Made by a program: the position numbers and the translations under genes
Source of the DNA: Planctomycetales bacterium
Lineage (GTDB): Bacteria > Omnitrophota > Gorgyraeia > Gygaellales > Profunditerraquicolaceae
DNA: 48,258 nucleotides
Direction: 5' to 3'
NCBI GenBank assembly: GCA_005239725.1
Contig: SBBM01000058.1
Span: forward strand, 1 to 48,258
Notes under the pieces: model-generated
What the model was told of the DNA's origin: nothing
Database searches by the model: none
Seen by the model: the letters and a program-made list of their open reading frames with translations, nothing else
Shown here: positions 16,795 to 25,322 of the stretch, one piece after another
Layout of the letters: each line of letters starts with the position of its first letter
Position numbering within the stretch: the stretch's first letter is position 1

Positions 16795-18576
16795 CTAAAA
16801 TGGGCATACGCCGGAAGCGCAGCCGCCCGAGTATTCTGATTCAGCCGTGACAAAATCGCTGACAGGTATCTGCAACACCTGCTCAAGCTTGCTCCCATAA
16901 CGGTAAATGGTTATGCCTTTACATTTTAATTTGTAAGCAGTCAGATATATGTCCTTGATATCATCTACCTTTGCCTGAGGCGCAAGGTTTATAGTTTTAG
17001 AAACTGCGTTATCGGTGTGCCTTTGGAATGCCGCCTGGATCCTTAAATGCTCTTGCGGCTTCACATCAAAGGCAGTAATAAATATTCTTTTTAAATCCTC
17101 TGAGATGCCTTTTATATTTTTTAAAGACCCGGACCTGGCAATCGCATTAAGGATTCTTTTATTATAAAGGCCCCCTTCCTTAGCAATCCTTTCAAAAACA
17201 GGGTTAATCTCAAACAGCCTGGAACCGGACAAGACATGGCGGACAAAACTTATGGCAAATATGGGCTCAATCCCGGAAGAACATCCGGAAATAATACTGA
17301 TTGTCCCTGTGGGCGCGATGGTGTTAACCGTGGCATTACGCAGCCTGAGACCGGCTTTGGCGTAAACCGAATTCCGAAAATTGGGGAATACCCCTCTTTC
17401 CTTTGCCAATTTCGCCGATACCCTTAATGATTCTTTATGAATGAAACTCATTAATCTTTTGGCAAAGGTGACCGCCGCTTGTGAATTATACGGAATGCCT
17501 AATTCAATGAGCATATCGGCAAAGCCCATAACGCCTAAACCGATCTTCCGGTTGGCAAAGGTAATATCCTTTATTTCAGGGAGCGGGAATTTATTTACCT
17601 CAATCACGTCGTCCAAAAATCTTATCCCCCATTGTATGCGGTTTTTAAGTTTTTCCCAGTCCACGCCCCGGACTTTTATCATTTTTGCCAGGTTTATGGA
17701 GGCAAGATTGCAACTCTCATAAGCCAAAAGCGGCAACTCGCCGCAGGGATTAGTGGCTTCAATCCTGCCGATTTTTGGCGTAGGGTTATGCCGGTTTATT
17801 TCATCCAAAAATATCAGTCCCGGGTCTCCGGTCTGCCAGGCTACGCTACAAATAAGATCAAATAAAAATCTTGCTTTAATGCTCCCGGCCTTTCGTTTCG
17901 TTCGGGGGTTTATCAGGCTAATGGCTTTATTTTTTACCACCGCCTGCATAAATGCGTCGCTTGCCCCCACAGAAAGATTAAAATTGGAAAAAGACTTTCG
18001 GTCGAGCTTTGCGCTTACGAACTCTACGATGTCCGGGTGGTCGCACCTTAAAATCCCCATGTTAGCGCCCCTGCGCCTGCCTCCCTGGACAATAACACCG
18101 GTTGCCTCATCAAATATCTTCATGAATGAAACCGGGCCGGAGGCCTGGCCCTTTGTGGAGTAAACAAGGTCTCCTTTGGGCCTTAAGTGGGAAAAATCAA
18201 AACCTGTGCCCCCTCCGGTTTGATGAATTTTAGCCATATTGCGCAAAGAATTAAAAATCTCATCAATGGAATCCCCCACGGGAAGGACAAAACAGGCGGA
18301 TAACTGAGCGAAGAAAGTCCCGGCGTTCATCAAGGTCGGGGAATTAGGCATAAATTCTAAAGTGCGCATCATCTGATAGAATTTTTCCTCGGCTTCCCTG
18401 ACTGCATGCGCCGGCTTAAAATTGCTTTCCGCCCTGGCAACAGAAAAAGCGACCCTCCTGAACAATTCCGAAGTGGTTTCAATGATATTCTGTTTATCGT
18501 CCTTTAAAAGATACCTTTTTTTAAGGATCTCGACGCTGTTCACCGGCAATTTCAGTTCATCTTCAAAATGTTTCAT
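16795..18576 (-). CDS. nrdJ: Adenosylcobalamin-dependent ribonucleotide reductase (class II)
   Basis: Reduces ribonucleotides to deoxyribonucleotides with a B12-derived radical, without needing oxygen. In 593 residues it holds the first redox Cys95 (QLSACFVLPV), the active-site NPCGE (276-280; thiyl Cys278, Glu280), second redox Cys289, the phosphate-binding TIAPTGTISIISG loop, and a C-terminal redox pair Cys586/Cys591 ending GVCPF. It starts directly at the catalytic barrel, so it lacks an N-terminal ATP-cone, and is shorter than many family members. Overall allosteric activity control is therefore probably absent. Head gene of a three-gene unit with the PRTase and hydrolase. Confidence 0.95.
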   Translation of the reverse strand: MKHFEDELKLPVNSVEILKKRYLLKDDKQNIIETTSELFRRVAFSVARAESNFKPAHAVREAEEKFYQMMRTLEFMPNSPTLMNAGTFFAQLSACFVLPVGDSIDEIFNSLRNMAKIHQTGGGTGFDFSHLRPKGDLVYSTKGQASGPVSFMKIFDEATGVIVQGGRRRGANMGILRCDHPDIVEFVSAKLDRKSFSNFNLSVGASDAFMQAVVKNKAISLINPRTKRKAGSIKARFLFDLICSVAWQTGDPGLIFLDEINRHNPTPKIGRIEATNPCGELPLLAYESCNLASINLAKMIKVRGVDWEKLKNRIQWGIRFLDDVIEVNKFPLPEIKDITFANRKIGLGVMGFADMLIELGIPYNSQAAVTFAKRLMSFIHKESLRVSAKLAKERGVFPNFRNSVYAKAGLRLRNATVNTIAPTGTISIISGCSSGIEPIFAISFVRHVLSGSRLFEINPVFERIAKEGGLYNKRILNAIARSGSLKNIKGISEDLKRIFITAFDVKPQEHLRIQAAFQRHTDNAVSKTINLAPQAKVDDIKDIYLTAYKLKCKGITIYRYGSKLEQVLQIPVSDFVTAESEYSGGCASGVCPF

Positions 18577-18592
18577 ATATTTAGGTAATGTG

Positions 18593-18629
18593 TGTCATTG
18601 CGAGGAACCAGCGACAAAGCAATCCCATC
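18593..18629. repeat. Interspersed CATTGCGAGGA...GCAATCCC repeat
   Basis: TGTCATTGCGAGGAACC followed by AGCGACAAAGCAATCCC, with CATTGC/GCAATC as short inverted arms. I recognise this as a member of a repeat found between genes in many bacterial genomes. It lies in the 179-base gap between korB and nrdJ; the rest of that gap has no supported feature. Confidence 0.6.
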
Positions 18630-18755
18630 TTAGAAAGGTATTTTCTACGATGTCCTCGGCGTCTTTTTCATTGCGGGATATGCTTAAGCTCAAACCGTAA
18701 ACCTTTTTTTATATTCTTTGAATATCTTTTCGATATTAAAGGCTTGGGGCATGTT

Positions 18756-19610
18756 TTAGGCGGATTCTTCCAGTATCTTTTTTATCCGCGTTTCCCTCTC
18801 CTGAGGGGAGAGCCCGGAAACTTTCAGGAATTTGTCTTCAAAAGCAGACATTTCTTTTTTATAGAATACCCCCAGGCCAATGGGCGCATCACGATTATAA
18901 TCCCATTCCCGGATTTTATTTAAAGCCGCATCAAAGTTCTGGGGGTCATGCCCGGACAATTCATAAACTTTACTGGTATAATAATCATACATATTAAAAT
19001 AGGTAACGCACACCTGCAAAACATCAACCAGGGAAAACCCTTTATGCAGGATTGCCTCTTTAAACAGGCGTTTTAAAAGTTCAATACCGTGCGTATAGCC
19101 TCTGGCCAAGAAAGTTGCCCCGCTAGCAAGCATTAACTCCAGGGGGTTTATAGGAAGTTCTTTTGTCCCTTCGGGCGTAGAGCGACCCTTAAAACCCAAA
19201 GGGGATGTCGGCGTGTATTGTCCAGTAGTAAGGCCGTAGACTCTGTTATTATGAATTATCATGGTGATATCTATATTTCTTTTAGCGGCAAATATCAGAT
19301 GCTCTATGCCTTCGCCGTAGGCATCCCCGTCTCCAGCAAAACAGATTACTTTTATTTCGGGATTGGCAAGCTTTATGGCCTCGGCTACAGGCGGGACCCT
19401 CCCGTGTATGGAATAAAAACTGTTGGCATTTATATAATCTACGATTTTAGCGTGGCAACCAATGCCCGAAACTAAAACCGTCTTTTCCAAAGGATGCCCT
19501 TCGGAATTTAACTCGGCAAGTACGGCTTTAATAGCATTTAAAATCGCAAAATCCCCGCAGCCGGGGCACCAGGTATTTGACGCATAAGTGCCTAAGTTCA
19601 ACTGGTTCAC
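18756..19610 (-). CDS. korB: 2-oxoacid:ferredoxin oxidoreductase, beta subunit
   Basis: A 284-residue thiamine-diphosphate subunit of the 2-oxoglutarate-type (Kor/Oor) family. Cluster cysteines lie at Cys15, Cys18 and Cys52 (TWCPGCGDF; GIGCHAKI), with a fourth in QVCVTYFN; the TPP/Mg motif is GDGDAYGEG (93-101) followed by NNRVYGLT. It oxidatively decarboxylates a 2-oxoacid with CoA and reduces ferredoxin. Overlaps korA by 4 bases. Which 2-oxoacid is used cannot be fixed by eye. Confidence 0.92.
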   Translation of the reverse strand: MNQLNLGTYASNTWCPGCGDFAILNAIKAVLAELNSEGHPLEKTVLVSGIGCHAKIVDYINANSFYSIHGRVPPVAEAIKLANPEIKVICFAGDGDAYGEGIEHLIFAAKRNIDITMIIHNNRVYGLTTGQYTPTSPLGFKGRSTPEGTKELPINPLELMLASGATFLARGYTHGIELLKRLFKEAILHKGFSLVDVLQVCVTYFNMYDYYTSKVYELSGHDPQNFDAALNKIREWDYNRDAPIGLGVFYKKEMSAFEDKFLKVSGLSPQERETRIKKILEESA

Positions 19611-21280
19611 CTAAGCACCTCCTTTACTGCCTGCTCCAATTCGTCGGCGCTAAAAGGCCTGCCGTCATATTTTAATATCTTATCGTCAGTATTAAATCCG
19701 TGGACTTTTAACAGCCGGCTTAACTGACCAGTAGCGTTATTTTCTACGCAGATTAATCTTTTAACTCCGATAAGCGCCTCTTTAAACTGCTTTACCGGAA
19801 ACGGCGAAAGCACAAGCGGCTGAATGACTTTCAGGCCTAAATTTTGTGCTACCTCAAGGCAGGGGCCTTTGTTTGAGCCCCAGCAGAGAAGTGCCCCGGA
19901 TGGATTCTTGTCATTGTAGACTTTAACTCCCTCGTATTGTTCTAAATCTTGCGCTAAATATTTCTCTTTGCGCAGGCGTTTGTCCTGCATCATCTTAGTT
20001 GCCTTGGGGTCTTCCGTAGTAATTCCGGATTCATCATGTTCGTAGCTATTCGCTTTTATGACCGTATCTTTTTCAGGCACAAAAGCCAGAGGGGAAACCC
20101 CCTTCTCGGCATTAAGGTATCTTTTATAAGGGCTCTGCCTGTCCCAAAGAAGAGGAGTTTCTTCTTTTATTTCTTTAATCAGGGTTGCGTCAAAATTATA
20201 AATACCTTCTGCCAGAGTTTTATCCAGGAGGATAATCGCGGGAATCTGGTATTTCCAGGACATGTTCATGGCAAACCCTGACCAATAATACGCCTCCTCG
20301 GCATCGCCTGGCGCAACTACAAAACGCACAAATTCTCCCTGCCCGGCATTTAAGACAAAATGTAAATCTGTCTGGGCGGTATAAGTAGGCAGGCCTGTAC
20401 TTGGCCCCGGCCTTTGCCCAACCACGATTACTATCGGCAGTTCAGCCATCCCGCTCAAACTTAAAGTCTCGGTCATTAAGCAAAACCCTCCGCCGGATGT
20501 GCCTACTGCTGCCCTCTGCCCCATATAAGAAAACCCCAGCCCCATCAGGATAACCCCGATTTCGCTTTCCGGGTGGATTACCTTTAAGGCGAACTCCGAG
20601 GCAACATCAGCTAAGAAATGTAAAAGCGGCGAAGAGGGAGTCATTGGATAGGCCAAATAAGATTTAAGCCCGGCATTGATAAGGCCAAGACCGGCAGCAA
20701 CGCTTCCGGAGAGTAAAGGAAGGGCCTTTTGTGTTAACGGCTCAACTTTTGCAATCTCTTGCGCCGCGTCAAATCCCCGGCGGCAAACTTTGAGGTTAAT
20801 ATCTATTTCTTTGCTAATCTCTTTTCTCAAAATGCCTTCCAACGTATCCCACCCCATCCCCGCAGCTTTGCAGAAAGCGCCGATAATACAGGTATTGCGC
20901 ATTATCTCTTGCGCATTTTCTTCTTTCATTATCTTTCCGAGGGCGACTGCAATGGTTTTACCTGCGGACGGCAAACCTTCTGCCTTAACCGAATCAGAAT
21001 CATAAATGACTACGGAATTATTCTTTAACCTGTCTTTATGTAAATCAAGCGTATCCTGGTTTAAGGCAAGGATAAAATCTACCTTGTTACGGTGGGTTAA
21101 AATCCTCTCATTGGCAGCCCGGATAATGGAAAAGGTATGCCCTCCCCTTATGAGGGAGGGATAGTCGCGGTAAATATATATTCGATAATTTAAGCGGTTT
21201 AGAAGACGGCCAATAATAAACCCTGATTTGTCTATGCCGAAACCGGCCTTGCCGCCGATAAGGACAGAAACGCTATCCAC
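19607..21280 (-). CDS. korA: 2-oxoacid:ferredoxin oxidoreductase, fused gamma-alpha subunit
   Basis: A 557-residue fusion: gamma domain (about 1-185; IGGKAGFGIDKSGFIIGR, YRDYPSLIRGGHT) and alpha/pyrimidine-binding domain (about 195-557; AYPMTPSSPLLHFLA, GTSGGGFCLMTETLSLSGMA). This gamma-alpha arrangement is typical of KorA/OorA. With KorB it forms the enzyme that supplies reduced ferredoxin, which the group 4 hydrogenase further along could consume. It starts immediately after the PEBP gene with no spacer. Confidence 0.92.
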   Translation of the reverse strand: MDSVSVLIGGKAGFGIDKSGFIIGRLLNRLNYRIYIYRDYPSLIRGGHTFSIIRAANERILTHRNKVDFILALNQDTLDLHKDRLKNNSVVIYDSDSVKAEGLPSAGKTIAVALGKIMKEENAQEIMRNTCIIGAFCKAAGMGWDTLEGILRKEISKEIDINLKVCRRGFDAAQEIAKVEPLTQKALPLLSGSVAAGLGLINAGLKSYLAYPMTPSSPLLHFLADVASEFALKVIHPESEIGVILMGLGFSYMGQRAAVGTSGGGFCLMTETLSLSGMAELPIVIVVGQRPGPSTGLPTYTAQTDLHFVLNAGQGEFVRFVVAPGDAEEAYYWSGFAMNMSWKYQIPAIILLDKTLAEGIYNFDATLIKEIKEETPLLWDRQSPYKRYLNAEKGVSPLAFVPEKDTVIKANSYEHDESGITTEDPKATKMMQDKRLRKEKYLAQDLEQYEGVKVYNDKNPSGALLCWGSNKGPCLEVAQNLGLKVIQPLVLSPFPVKQFKEALIGVKRLICVENNATGQLSRLLKVHGFNTDDKILKYDGRPFSADELEQAVKEVLR

Positions 21281-21805
21281 CTATTTCCTTCTGTAGAGGC
21301 CGATTAATTCAGCCTTAGCCAAAATATGGCCCTGCATGGCTTTTTCTAATTCTTGCTTGGTTACTCCCGGCTTTAAATTCAAAACCGTATCCAGGGCGTA
21401 TATTTTAAAAAAATACCGATGGGTTCCGGAGGGTGGACACGGCCCATGGTAATCGGGCGCGCCGGAATTGGTAATCCCTAACTTCCCCGGAACGCTGTTT
21501 TCGGCTATCTTATCTATTACCGGGATATCAAAAACAACCCAGTGCACCCAGGTGCCCATGGGCGCATCCGGGTCATCCATTATCAGGCTTAGGCTTTTTG
21601 CCCCGGAAGGGATACCCTCAATAATAAGCTCCGGGTTTATGTCACTGCCCTCACAGGTGAACCTTGAAGGGATAAGCTCATTATGGACAAATGCGCTACT
21701 GGTCAATTTCATACCCACCTCCTTATATTTTCCTCCCTCCTCTGCCCAGGTAAAATTTATCGGGATTAAAATACTGATTAATAAAATAACGATTAATCTT
21801 GTCAT
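21281..21805 (-). CDS. YbhB/YbcL-type PEBP-family exported protein
   Basis: A 174-residue phosphatidylethanolamine-binding-protein homologue with an N-terminal signal peptide (about 1-21, RLIVILLISILIPINFTWA). Characteristic DDPDAPMGTWVHWVV (about 77-91) and GTHRYFFKIYALD (about 127-139) form the ligand pocket. The role of bacterial PEBPs is largely unknown. It directly abuts korA, which may reflect only shared transcription. Confidence 0.88.
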   Translation of the reverse strand: MTRLIVILLISILIPINFTWAEEGGKYKEVGMKLTSSAFVHNELIPSRFTCEGSDINPELIIEGIPSGAKSLSLIMDDPDAPMGTWVHWVVFDIPVIDKIAENSVPGKLGITNSGAPDYHGPCPPSGTHRYFFKIYALDTVLNLKPGVTKQELEKAMQGHILAKAELIGLYRRK

Positions 21806-21897
21806 CGCTTACCTTTCCTTTCGGATATTTTAGCAACAGCCCTTTAATTCTTCAAGGATTTCTTCCAGGCCCGCGGGGCTTACTTTAATAATGGCTT

Positions 21898-22500
21898 CTA
21901 ATTGCCTTTTAACAAACGTAAATCATTAAATGTATCCACATTAAGCTGCGGCGGAAGAAAGAAAAAATCCAGGCCTAATTTTTCCAGTATGCCTGGGGTC
22001 TTTTTTAAGACATTGCCGCTTGACCAGGTTATCTCTTTGAATATACCTGCGCAGAGAGAGTCCATCCCCATAAGATAATGCCCGCAAATGCCGGGCCTAA
22101 AACACAGGAGGTTTTCTTAAGCCTCTCAAATGCCTCTAAGATAATATTCCTATCTAAGGCAGGCGAGTCCGTTCTAATGACAACTGCTCTTTTTGCCCCT
22201 CCCGCAAAAATAAATTTGAAGGCATGCAGCATCTTCTCTCCCAAGTCACTGCCTTTTTGGGGGAAAAATATGCAGGCCCGGCCAACCCAATCCCTGACTT
22301 TTTTCTCTTTCCGCAGGGTGAGAAAATATAACCCGGGAGAACCTGTTGTCTTTTGTGCGCCAGAGAACCGCCTCGGCAAAGGGGCGGCAGAGTTTGGCTG
22401 CTTTGTCATTATCAATTTTGCCGGCAAGGCGCGTCTTAACGAACCCGGCTTGAGGGTATTTCAGAAAAACAACAACACATTTTCTAACAACATTGCACAC
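21898..22500 (-). pseudogene. Frameshifted DUF2064 (TIGR04282-like) glycosyltransferase
   Basis: The reading moves through three frames. Frame one (22500 down to about 22260) carries the family start VVVFLKYPQAGFVKTRL. Frame two (about 22260 to 22085) carries PQKGSDLGEKMLHAF and RTDSPALDRNIILEAF. Frame three (about 22080 to the stop at 21898) carries GHYLMGMDSLCAGIF and LPPQLNVDTFNDLRLL. Together they give a nearly full nucleotide-diphospho-sugar transferase-like protein broken by at least two indels; a further shift may extend it to 21830 (LEEILEELKGCC). Decay or assembly error are both possible. Confidence 0.8.
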
Positions 22501-22507
22501 CTATTAT

Positions 22508-22903
22508 TTATTCTACCTCGATTTCGCAGGAATTCTGCCACAGGCCGTGGATATTGCAATAAGCAGACGCAAAAATAGTTCCTGACTTATCAGTTTTAAA
22601 ATTTAAGGCAACCCGGGAATCCGTATAGACACTGCTTGTATCAGCCCCTAAAGTCGATTCCCCATGAGAGGCAAATTCAAACCTGCCTAACTGATAAGGG
22701 AATTTTTCTCCCCGCGGCAGGAAATAAACTTCTATCCAGCGTATATGGTGAGCTGTCGTATTGGGATGGGGTATTTCCTTGCCTACGCTTACCTTAATAG
22801 AAGCCGGCGCGCCCTTCTTTGCCTTACCCTCAACCTCAATCACCGGCACGTGTTTTTCTCTTTTCCAGTCCTCGCTCTTAAATAAATCTTTAAATTCCGC
22901 CAT
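22508..22903 (-). CDS. Superoxide reductase (neelaredoxin/class II desulfoferrodoxin)
   Basis: A 131-residue one-iron superoxide reductase. The Fe(His)4Cys ligands are visible: His18 (REKHVP, with the catalytic Glu16-Lys17), His46 (PHPNTT), His52, Cys116 and His119 (YCNIHGLW). It lacks the N-terminal desulforedoxin domain. It reduces superoxide to peroxide with electrons usually from rubredoxin, which is encoded about 1 kb away. GGAGG before the start. Typical of anaerobes. Confidence 0.95.
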   Translation of the reverse strand: MAEFKDLFKSEDWKREKHVPVIEVEGKAKKGAPASIKVSVGKEIPHPNTTAHHIRWIEVYFLPRGEKFPYQLGRFEFASHGESTLGADTSSVYTDSRVALNFKTDKSGTIFASAYCNIHGLWQNSCEIEVE

Positions 22904-22910
22904 CTTATCC

Positions 22911-23330
22911 TCCTAACTATGTTTATTAATATCGTGCCCTCCCAAAGCCTCCCCTATCTGAGTTATTACATCCAGCGGATGAAATGGTTCTTGCCGGGGA
23001 AAAAATCCGGCGTACGGCCGTCTATCTGCGCATCGGCCTCATTTACGCGGATAAAATTGGATGCTTTGTCCATATAGGCAATCAAACGCAAATGCAGGGA
23101 TAGAAAAAATCATGCCCAGGGCCTTCTCCAGTATCTCTTCAATGCCCACTTCTTCAGGTGACAGCCGCAAAAAGGTATTCTGGGAGTGGATACGCCGCTC
23201 TATTTTTTCGCGCTCGGATATTTCCACCCCAACTTCTTGTTGGTGTTTTGTAATTCCGCCGTGCGCTTGGCCACTTTAAGTTCCAGCTCATTAAAAGTAT
23301 CCGCTATCACCGCTGGTAGCAGTTAACAGG
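22911..23330 (-). pseudogene. Decayed signal-transduction gene remnants
   Basis: No intact gene is seen in this stretch of the 460-base gap. Reading across frames, 23300-23100 gives LELKVAKRTAELQNTNKKL, EISEREKIERRI and VGIEEILEKALGMIFSIPAF, which looks like the coiled-coil-to-GAF part of a sensor histidine kinase. A second coding-like piece (about 23080-22965) reads YMDKASNFIRVNEADAQIDG in another frame and ends FFPGKNHFIRWM. Multiple frameshifts and missing kinase domains mark it as debris. Identity is uncertain. Confidence 0.5.
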
Positions 23331-23363
23331 CAGCATTTAGGGTCACTATCTATTATATGCTAA

Positions 23364-23873
23364 CTACTTGCTTTTTAAGCTTGTTAGAATTTCCCGGCAG
23401 AATGCCGGCAGGTCATAGGGATTGCGCGAAGTAATCAGATTGCCATCCACAACCACCTCTTTATCCAGAAACTTTGCTCCCGCATTTATAATATCATCTT
23501 TTATGGCGGAGAAACTTGTCGCCTCTCTGCCTTTTAATACCCCTGCCGACACAAGCACCCATCCGGCGTGGCATATCGCTGCCACTACTTTTCCTTGCTC
23601 AAAGATTTCTTTTACGAAATTATTTACTTCCGGATACCTCCTTAATATATCCGGGGCATACCCTCCGGGGATAACCACACCCGCAAAATCATCTGAGTTA
23701 GCCTGTTTAATAGGGATTTCTTCTTCGGCAGGATAACCTTCCTTACTTTTGTACGCCTTTTTTCCCGTTCCCACAAGAACCGTCTGTATCCCTTCTTCCC
23801 TCAGGCGTAAATATGGATACCAGACTTCCAAAACCTGATAATTGTCCTCAACCAAAACCGCCACCTTCTTCAT
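23364..23873 (-). CDS. DJ-1/PfpI-family protein
   Basis: A 169-residue cytosolic protein with the family nucleophile elbow AICHAGW (Cys101-His102) and the acidic residue near the N-terminus (VEDNYQ). Members act as intracellular proteases, glyoxalases or deglycases and stress proteins. The ATG at 23873 is preferred over one seven codons upstream because GGAG lies 7 bases before it. It sits among redox-stress genes, consistent with a protein-repair role (inference). Confidence 0.9.
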   Translation of the reverse strand: MKKVAVLVEDNYQVLEVWYPYLRLREEGIQTVLVGTGKKAYKSKEGYPAEEEIPIKQANSDDFAGVVIPGGYAPDILRRYPEVNNFVKEIFEQGKVVAAICHAGWVLVSAGVLKGREATSFSAIKDDIINAGAKFLDKEVVVDGNLITSRNPYDLPAFCREILTSLKSK

Positions 23874-23966
23874 TTTAAATCTCCATAGAATCAATAATCT
23901 TTGCCATTATAAAATCCTTTTCCCTGAGGACTCCTGCGGCGTGGGTCGTAAATATGGGGGCGGCCC

Positions 23967-24125
23967 TCAAATCTTTTCAAACTGGCTCTTATCCACCCCG
24001 CATTCAGGGCATACCCAGGAATCCGGTAGGCTCTCAAATGCAGTCCCGGGATTTATTCCGTTTACCGGATCGCCCTTCTCCGGGTCATAAATATAACCGC
24101 AGACAGTGCAACGATATTTGTTCAC
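23967..24125 (-). CDS. Rubredoxin
   Basis: A 52-residue one-iron electron carrier beginning with GTG (24123-24125) after AGGAGGTGGCT. The two iron-binding pairs are CTVCG (6-10) and CPECG near the C-terminus, with the conserved [10 protein letters not shown] and PDSWVC between. It ends QFEKI. It lies 9 bases after the flavodiiron gene and would deliver electrons to that enzyme and to the superoxide reductase. Confidence 0.95.
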   Translation of the reverse strand: MNKYRCTVCGYIYDPEKGDPVNGINPGTAFESLPDSWVCPECGVDKSQFEKI

Positions 24126-24134
24126 AGCCACCTC

Positions 24135-25322
24135 CTATTTAATCTTTGCCGCGAACTCTTTTCCGTATTCATAGCACCGCCTGATTTCATTCTCATCAGG
24201 GACGTATTTTGCGGAAAGTGAAGGCTGGGCAATTTCAATCCCTGTTTCTTTAAGGATGGCCTCGATAGAATCCACTGCCCCGCCTGCCCAGCCATAAGAG
24301 CCGAATGCCGCAGCAATCCTGTTTTTCGGCTTTAGGCCCTTGAGGAAATCCAGGAAACCCGCAATATTGGTAAGCATGCCATTGCCATGGGTAGAAGAAC
24401 CTATGACATAGCCTTTAGCATCAAGCATTTCTTTAACCACTTCACTGCGGTCGGATTTGGCGATGTCAAAGAGTTTGACGGCTATCCCGGAATCGGTTAA
24501 ACCCTGGACGATATTCTTTGCCATCTTTTCGGTTGCCCCCCACATCGTCTCATAAACCACAACAACCCTGGGCTTTGTCGCATTTTTTGCCCAGGACACA
24601 TAAGCATTTATAATCTTTGCCGGTTCTTTGCGCCAGATAATCCCGTGGCTGGGGGCAATCATTTTTATAGGGATATTCAAATTCTTTATTTCTTCTATTT
24701 TCTTTAAAATTATCGAGCCCAGAGGGATAAGGATATTGGCATAATATTTTTGCGCCTCATCCATAAGCGCACACATATCAACCTCATCATCAAACCTCTC
24801 GGAGGTAGCGTAGTGCTGGCCAAAGGCGTCATTAGGCAGAAGCAATTCTTCCTCCGGGCAATAGGTGAACATGCTGTCCGGCCAATGAATCATCGGCGCT
24901 TCGATAAAGGCCAAAGACCTTTTGCCTAAACTTAATTTATCCCCTGTCTTTACTACATGGAAATCCCAGTTCTGGTAATAATGCCTGAACAGGCCTTCCT
25001 TGCATTTTGCCGTGCAAAAGACTTTCGCGTTAGGCAAAAGTTTCATAATCTCAGGCATTGCACCCGAATGGTCTATCTCCACGTGGTTGGCAACAATATA
25101 ATCTATTTTTCCCGGGGGAACGATATCCCTTATTTTTTGAATCAACTCTCCGGCAAAAGGTCCATAGACAGTATCCACTAAAGCAATTTTTTCATCTAAA
25201 ATCAGGTAGGCGTTATAGGTGGTCCCTCTTTTTGTGCTATAGGTGTGGCCGTGGAACTCGCGGACATTCCAATCCACCGCGCCTACCCAGAATATGTCTT
25301 TTTTAACTTCTATTTTATTCAT
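24135..25322 (-). CDS. Flavodiiron protein (rubredoxin:O2/NO oxidoreductase)
   Basis: A 395-residue two-domain enzyme. The metallo-beta-lactamase-like domain (about 1-245) carries the diiron ligands His80, Glu82, Asp84, His85 (NHVEIDHSG), His146 and Asp165, plus a later His (APSHGI). The flavodoxin domain (about 250-395) begins VVVVYETMWGATEKMA. It reduces O2 to water or NO to N2O using rubredoxin, encoded next. The ATG at 25322 is chosen over an in-frame ATG five codons upstream because GGAGG sits 8 bases before it. Confidence 0.95.
   Translation of the reverse strand: MNKIEVKKDIFWVGAVDWNVREFHGHTYSTKRGTTYNAYLILDEKIALVDTVYGPFAGELIQKIRDIVPPGKIDYIVANHVEIDHSGAMPEIMKLLPNAKVFCTAKCKEGLFRHYYQNWDFHVVKTGDKLSLGKRSLAFIEAPMIHWPDSMFTYCPEEELLLPNDAFGQHYATSERFDDEVDMCALMDEAQKYYANILIPLGSIILKKIEEIKNLNIPIKMIAPSHGIIWRKEPAKIINAYVSWAKNATKPRVVVVYETMWGATEKMAKNIVQGLTDSGIAVKLFDIAKSDRSEVVKEMLDAKGYVIGSSTHGNGMLTNIAGFLDFLKGLKPKNRIAAAFGSYGWAGGAVDSIEAILKETGIEIAQPSLSAKYVPDENEIRRCYEYGKEFAAKIK

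Noticed and set aside
23876-23912. Ten-codon ORF just ahead of the PfpI gene
   Set aside because: It has a passable ribosome site and reads MAKIIDSMEI, but it is too short to support and is more likely a remnant.
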